From: Schistosoma haematobium
Lineage: Eukaryota; Platyhelminthes; Trematoda; Strigeidida; Schistosomatidae
Assembly: GCF_000699445.3 (NCBI RefSeq)
Contig: NC_067196.1
Coordinates: forward strand, 74,717,864-74,781,863
Length of the DNA: 64,000 nt
Direction: 5' to 3'
In this document: piece after piece, positions 59,282 to 64,000 of the stretch
Layout: each line of letters begins with the position of its first letter
Numbering within the stretch: the first letter of the stretch is position 1
Position numbers and translations under genes: made by a program
The notes under the pieces: generated by a model
The model's database searches: none
Told to the model about the DNA's origin: nothing
What the model saw: only the letters and a program-made list of their open reading frames with translations

Positions 59282-59472
59282 ATGTCTTGAATACCGGGAA
59301 TATAAAACTGTTAGTTGTAACTATATTAAAAACACTCATTCTATAGATGAATAAATTATTCAGCACACTATATTTTTAAAAGCAATGGTAAACGCTTACC
59401 ATTTCATTACAATGAGGTTAGATATTTATAACTTTAATGAGAAAATCGCCTGCTAGTAAACAATCACAGGAT
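59282..59472. other. AT-rich intergenic
   Basis: Nothing recognised. Confidence 0.4.
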
Positions 59473-59488
59473 ACTGTTACCTTGTAAT

Positions 59489-59801
59489 CACAATTGATTG
59501 ATCACTGGGTGGTGATCAATGTCATGCGTGTCCAGTACTTATTAGTGCAGATCTAATGCTATCGATCATGTTGCAATGTGGCCACCAGTCTAGGTGACTC
59601 GACACTGCGGGCACTATGTATTGAGATTTAGATGGTGGTTGGAGGTAGTCAACAGGAAACCCTGACCCGGGTTTCGTGCTACTTGGCACTCGTCAGCAAG
59701 GTGTACCTGTAATCTTGAGGGAACTGGTGCTCCCTGGCGGATTCGATCTCGTGTCACCCAGCTTCACAGTCTTTTGTTGACTACCTCCAACCACCATCTA
59801 A
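59489..59801. mobile_element. Family C hammerhead retroposon with 16-bp target duplication
   Basis: A 313-bp unit starting CACAATTGATTGATCACTG and ending CCAACCACCATCTA. ACTGTTACCTTGTAAT is at 59,473-59,488 and again, identical, at 59,802-59,817. The left half matches 36,124 onward. The hammerhead cassette (about 59,652-59,777) lies between exact inverted repeats TGGTGGTTGGAGGTAGTCAA (59,632-59,651) and TTGACTACCTCCAACCACCA (59,778-59,797). It is on the minus strand here, whereas the cassette at 36,124-36,455 is on the plus strand relative to the same left half. Confidence 0.9.
59650..59705 (-). ncRNA. Type I hammerhead, family C, core intact
   Basis: On the minus strand: core CTGACGA (59,696-59,690), stem II GTGC-CAAGTA-GCAC (59,689-59,676), GAAA (59,675-59,672), self-complementary stem III ACCCGGGT (59,672-59,665), cleavage expected after C 59,664. 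Stem I could be CCTT/AGGG if one base is missing at the junction, compared with the copy at 36,420. Stem II is perfect here. Confidence 0.78.
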
Positions 59802-59881
59802 ACTGTTACCTTGTAATTATATAGCAACCATCTAATGATATGAGTGTTCAAACATTATGCAAACTGTTCAAAAATTTAAAA

Positions 59882-60176
59882 TATAAGCAGAGGTGAATGG
59901 TGGTTAGTAATGGAACTCACAACGCATATCTCATTCTATTTGAGTCTTGTCAGCTGGATATCACTATATATCAGGGTTGATGAGATACCATGTGCGCACA
60001 TTCAGCCGACGAGTGCCAAATAGGACGAAACGCACGTCTTGAATTCCACTACTTGCCACTATCCACCTCTGCTTGTAATGCATTTGTTTTAAAGGCAATA
60101 TCGAAGCTATGCTCATATGATGCACATATGCTAAAACAGATTGATCAGTTCTAGTCCTCAACATCAAACAACCAAT
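59882..60176. mobile_element. Family B inverted composite
   Basis: An antisense hammerhead region with its 3' flank (about 59,885-59,975) joins a sense hammerhead and tail (about 59,995-60,176). The sense core reads CCGACGA (one change) with GAAA and GTC kept; the antisense core reads CTGACAA with GAAA lost. The layout is the same as at 53,205-53,502. AAAAATT occurs on both sides but is too simple to count as a target duplication. Confidence 0.72.
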
Positions 60177-61433
60177 AAAAATTAATTATTACGGTCACTC
60201 TACAGCATATTGAATAAAAAAAGTACAAACAGACTATTGTTCAATCTATGTCTACCTCCCATGACTACAAAATTCCAATAGCTATCATCGTTTTGAATCT
60301 TCATATAGAAATGCTACTGATTGCAAGTGACCGTTTACTATTTACTAAGCTAGTAAGAAAACATTCGAAATGTAACCTGTATTCAACCTAACACTGATCA
60401 ACACACAATTCAAAAATCTTTAAAACTGTACTAAGTCTGTAAATCTATTTACCTTTGAAATAAAACAACATACAATAATTTCGCTCTTATCAGATAATAT
60501 TTGAGTAATATTTAGAAATATAGCCTAATATTGTCTAACCAAATTATTTGTTATAAAGATCTTTTATAATTCTGGCTCATAAAACTTACAATGATAATGT
60601 TGTTACACTAAAGGGAGAAATATTATGACAAATGATAATTATCCATTATATCAAACAAGTATTAGGAAAGAATGAACCAATCGAAAGTTACATGATAATC
60701 AAAATGAAATCAATGGAAATAGGAAAGTGCCCTTATATTTATTTCAATCGAAATATATTCCATTTATCTATAATGTTCCTTTGTAATATAAAGACAACTC
60801 TTATACTCATTTACAATGTACAGTTGAAAAATATATAAGAAAAAATGTTAAAAAACTTAATATTATATTATTAAAGTCTCGACATTGATGAGCTTTTGTT
60901 TTAACTACTCAATATAGATCTGTCAAAGTATAGCCTTAGACCATGATCAATTTCAGAAAACTTTGAATAAGACACTAATCAAAGTAGACCTTAAAATGCT
61001 TACTTCAAAGATATTATTTTTCTTATAAATAGTAATTCTGTATGTCACTTCCATAAGCTAAGCCTATAGATGACAACTTAATAGAATATATACATCAATA
61101 TATATGTTAAATTGATATGTAATTTCAACTTATCTAAATGATCGATGCCCTGAAGTCAGATCTGTTTAAAAGTGTTTAAGTGTGTGGATGTTTATGAAAC
61201 TTTTAATTAAAACAGAAGTTCATGACAGAAATGTTAACTGTTATTAGATTTTGTTAAGAAATCATATGATATAATAACTTTAAAATTTTGTTTAAACAAA
61301 AGTAGATAAGTAAACATAAAGTATATTTAAATAATCAGATTTCAAGTAAATCCATTATATCATTCAGATGGATTAATATACAAATGGAAAAATGTACAGA
61401 ATAATAACATTTATAGTTACGATAATAGTATGA

Positions 61434-61438
<5 letters not shown>
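60177..61438. other. AT-rich intergenic
   Basis: Nothing recognised. Confidence 0.45.

Positions 61439-61510
<72 letters not shown>
61439..61510. repeat. (AT)n microsatellite
   Basis: About 72 bp of uninterrupted AT dinucleotides, the longest in the window. Confidence 0.95.
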
Positions 61511-61513
<3 letters not shown>

Positions 61514-61754
61514 GTGAATATATCTATTGAGAAGTTTTTGGATGTACGATAATTTGTCTTTTGTAGTTTCCATTTCGTATTGATGTTCCGCGATCCCGAA
61601 ACCATGATCTCAATTACCTTTAAAGATATATTCCATTCCTACTAATATACACTAAAGTCAAATATTCTAGTGCAACATAGTTTATCACCTCTCTGATTAT
61701 ATATATTTTATTTATTATTTGTATATGGTTAGAATTTATTTTCATATTGTCTCA
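61511..61754. other. AT-rich intergenic
   Basis: Nothing recognised. Confidence 0.4.
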
Positions 61755-61860
61755 AAATGAACATCAACTCTGGGATTAAGGTATATCCAGCTAACAAGTC
61801 TCAAATAGGACGTCCTTGATTCCGCTGCTAGCCACCATCCATCATTGCTTATAATACATC
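61755..61860 (+). repeat. Family B hammerhead-region fragment
   Basis: TGAACATCAACTCTGGGAT, TATATCCAGCTAACAAGTC and TTCCGCTGCTAGCCACCATC follow the family B order. The segment holding GAAA and stem III is deleted and the core is CTAACAA, so it is inactive. Confidence 0.7.
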
Positions 61861-62001
61861 TAGATTATTTTTCTTAGTCATTTTAATCTAACTAACATTA
61901 AGCATTTTAAGTAACTGTTGCGTTAGCATTTGTGTTAAAGAACCAAGAAAATGAATGAATGTTTTAAGCTTACTGAAAAATTTTATTTATATCAGTTCAT
62001 C

Positions 62002-62333
62002 AGAATGGAGGTTTCTGGAGATTGTACTCATTTATTAGTTGAATTCATGAATGCATTTAAGATAAACCATCATGTGAAACCTGGGAGCACTGGATGGCTT
62101 TTTCGTCCTAGTATGAGACTCCTCAACAGTGCGCAACCACAATCCTACACACGGGACTCAAACCCAGAACCTTCAGTCTCGCGACCGAAAGTGTAGCCTC
62201 GAATCCATCGAGCTGGCATTTCTAATCTCAACGCGTGCTGAGGAGTTCCATGCTTGGACGAAAAGGCTGTCCAGTGCTGCCAGTTATTTCATGATAATCA
62301 AGCTTAAATCGACTGATGAATTCAACTATTAAA
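62002..62333. mobile_element. Family A inverted composite with 15-bp target duplication
   Basis: The antisense part (62,002-about 62,236) holds tail, hammerhead (TTGAGGA core, one change; GAAA kept), B box and A-box region. It joins a sense hammerhead and tail (about 62,237-62,333) with intact CTGAGGA (62,238-62,244), GAAA and GTC but damaged stem I. TTATATCAGTTCATC lies at 61,987-62,001 and 62,334-62,348. With the unit at 2,012-2,300 this is a second inverted composite enclosed by its own perfect duplication. Confidence 0.88.
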
Positions 62334-62519
62334 TTATATCAGTTCATCCAAAAATTAACTAGAATAAAAAATCCTTTTTTATTGTAATAGAAACTTTATT
62401 ATACATTTTGATGGTATCTAACGAAACAGGAACATCGAAATTATTTATTACCCTAAATTTTGTTTCACATTCTGGCTTTCAATTAACAGTTAGAATCAGA
62501 AGCGTTATTTTAAACAATA

Positions 62520-62700
62520 AAATTATATCAATGGTTAAGATCATGAGTCAGTTGAAGCTAGACCACCATGGAAAACCTGGAAGCACTGGACGGCCGTTTC
62601 GTCCTATTGTGGGACTCCTCAGCAGTGCGCATCCACGACCTCGCCCCCTGCGAGATTCGAACCCAGGACCTACTGGTTTCGCGCCCGAGCACTTATAATT
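62520..62700 (-). mobile_element. Family A retroposon, 5'-truncated, intact hammerhead
   Basis: On the minus strand, B box (TTCGAATCTCGC, about 62,660), hammerhead and tail (CTTCAACTGACTCATGATC). It is cut off inside the tRNA-like head at about 62,697. This is the best preserved sense hammerhead besides 2,208-2,253. Confidence 0.85.
62583..62628 (-). ncRNA. Type I hammerhead ribozyme, sequence-intact (family A)
   Basis: On the minus strand: stem I GCACTG (62,628-62,623) with CAGTGC (62,588-62,583), core CTGAGGA (62,622-62,616), stem II GTCCC-ACAAT-AGGAC (62,615-62,601), GAAA (62,600-62,597), stem III ACGGCCGT, and cleavage predicted between 62,589 and 62,588. The loop differs from the copy at 2,208 while stems and core are kept, which argues for selection on the fold. 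Confidence 0.88.
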
Positions 62701-62996
62701 ATAAGTGACCCTAGACTGGATAGATAGTAAAGTTTGCAGTGAAACTGAAAGTTTGTCAGCTTTGAAATCAACATTTCTGCTTAGTGATAAACAATCAGAA
62801 AACCTGGAGAACAAACAATTAACTAACTGATTAATAATGGATTATTTAGTTTTAATGCAAATGATAAACCTAAGTTGTTTAAATAAATTGAAAATGAAGG
62901 GAATATTTGAATCTTTCAAAGTTTCAAGTAGGACAATGAACATAAAACGTTATAATCAAATCATAATTTATTCAAAAATACACTATTATTGTTTAT
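62701..62996. other. AT-rich intergenic
   Basis: Nothing recognised. Confidence 0.4.
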
Positions 62997-63560
62997 TGTG
63001 CAGTCTTATATAGCGACTCACGTGCAAATGAGTTTAGTCTCATCTAACGCAGTTAAGCCCGTTTGCTAACTCATTTAGCGGACAAAGTCATCCTCACTAT
63101 AACAATTTATTGTACCCTTATTATTTTGTGCTTGTATGAAATACGTATGCTTGAATATTGCTTACGGCCTACGCATTTATTCACTCTGCTAGTCTTACTA
63201 CTAACTGCTTATTTGATTCGATTACTCATTCATTTCACATGGTATATATATGTCCGTGTTATTCATATTCAACACTCACTGACTCACACTCACTCACACA
63301 CTCTCGTCTCGCTCTTGCTCTGGCTCCCGCTCGCTTGCTTGCCTTTCGGCACAACTCTTCTATGCTTGTTTAACGCATCTGTACATTTGAATATATGTGT
63401 GTGGTCTCGTAATAAACGTAATCAACACTTCGTATTTGCCTTCTGATTAATATACCGTTGGGACGTTATATAGAATGGTTATCAAGACGAACTGTATACG
63501 AAGTTTAAGGATTATATCGAATACCGACCACCACACTTACACAAAATTCAAGAAGTTCAG
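62997..63560 (+). repeat. LTR-like or untranslated-region-like segment, unidentified
   Basis: A GC-richer stretch with TATATATATGT (about 63,243), CACTCACTCACAC-type and CTCGCTC-type tracts (63,277-63,340) and an AATAAA (about 63,410-63,415), the order expected of an LTR. No TG...CA ends with a matching target duplication were found, so the identity is open. Confidence 0.3.
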
Positions 63561-64000
63561 TATATTCGAATTAACCGATAATTAAAAATTTTAAAGTAAA
63601 GTTTCCTCTTGTTTCAAGTTTCAGATTAATAAAAGTGATCTGGTTAGTTTATGATTCATTTCATTGCAGATCAAGATATTTGTTTAATTTTTCCGACACA
63701 ATTGTTAATTTATCTAATTGGAATGAAAAATTCTGCTTGCACTTACGATGATTGTTTACATCGTCACATCGTCAAGTGGTAGTATATTTGAGCGGCAGTT
63801 TTCATTCTCAGTTTTAGTAAGATACTGAAAAAAATCCTAAAAAGACTATTCTATTTTCGTTTTTCGTTAATCTTTTGAATCATTTTACTATGAGACTAAG
63901 AAAATGTTAATACGTTTGTTTTCCGATGAGATACAGTCTTTAAATAATTTGATTACAGTCAGTCTTCCAAGTCTGTTGACATTCTATAAATGTATGTAAA
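63561..64000. other. AT-rich intergenic to window end
   Basis: Nothing recognised. Confidence 0.4.

Noticed and set aside
59870..60183. AAAAATT direct repeat as a target duplication of the family B composite
   Set aside because: Only 7 bp of low-complexity sequence; chance occurrence is likely here.
61373..61605. Two minus-strand open frames of alternating Tyr-Ile residues
   Set aside because: They are translations of the (AT)n microsatellite at 61,439-61,510.
62408..62814. Open frames of about 90 codons on both strands
   Set aside because: They translate the family A retroposon and its hammerhead region.

Overview
This window looks like genomic DNA of a blood fluke (genus Schistosoma; species not determined). 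The evidence is strong AT richness with long (AT)n runs, RTE-clade (SR2/SjR2-like) non-LTR retrotransposons with GTAA-type 3' tails, Penelope-like elements (PLEs), and many copies of short retroposons that carry type I hammerhead ribozymes, as known for the schistosome Sm-alpha repeat.

Only one convincing host gene is visible: a single 840-codon reading frame on the minus strand at 2,883-5,405. It encodes an unrecognised multipass membrane protein with a probable signal peptide. Almost all other recognisable content is mobile DNA.

Layout: 1-2,880 holds family A hammerhead retroposons and a large inverted repeat, one arm of which was hit by an inverted-dimer retroposon. 5,941-6,421 is a solo LTR with a perfect 5-bp target duplication. 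11,500-15,330 holds two decayed PLEs on the minus strand. 17,700-20,045 holds two minus-strand RTE fragments. 20,600-29,060 holds family A and B retroposons, a dispersed repeat (R1), an 81-bp-armed foldback and PLE ends. 29,159-32,018 is an end-to-end RTE element with an 11-bp target duplication and internal deletions. 33,000-41,000 mixes PLE, RTE, family A and family C pieces. 41,663-43,972 is a 5'-truncated RTE that keeps all visible reverse transcriptase motifs. 44,300-55,950 holds family A and B copies, a CR1-like remnant, R1, an RTE tail and a PLE GIY-YIG remnant. 57,000-62,700 holds family B, C and A copies, including an intact hammerhead.

The most interesting system is the set of hammerhead retroposons. 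At least three families (A, B and C here) share a layout of tRNA-like promoter boxes plus a minimal type I hammerhead with a self-complementary stem III. Several insertions are inverted composites enclosed in 11-16 bp target duplications, so the palindromic unit arose before or during integration. The two family C copies carry the hammerhead cassette in opposite orientations between short inverted repeats. PLE ends in the window also carry hammerhead-like cores. RTE or PLE enzymes may mobilise these units, but that is inference.
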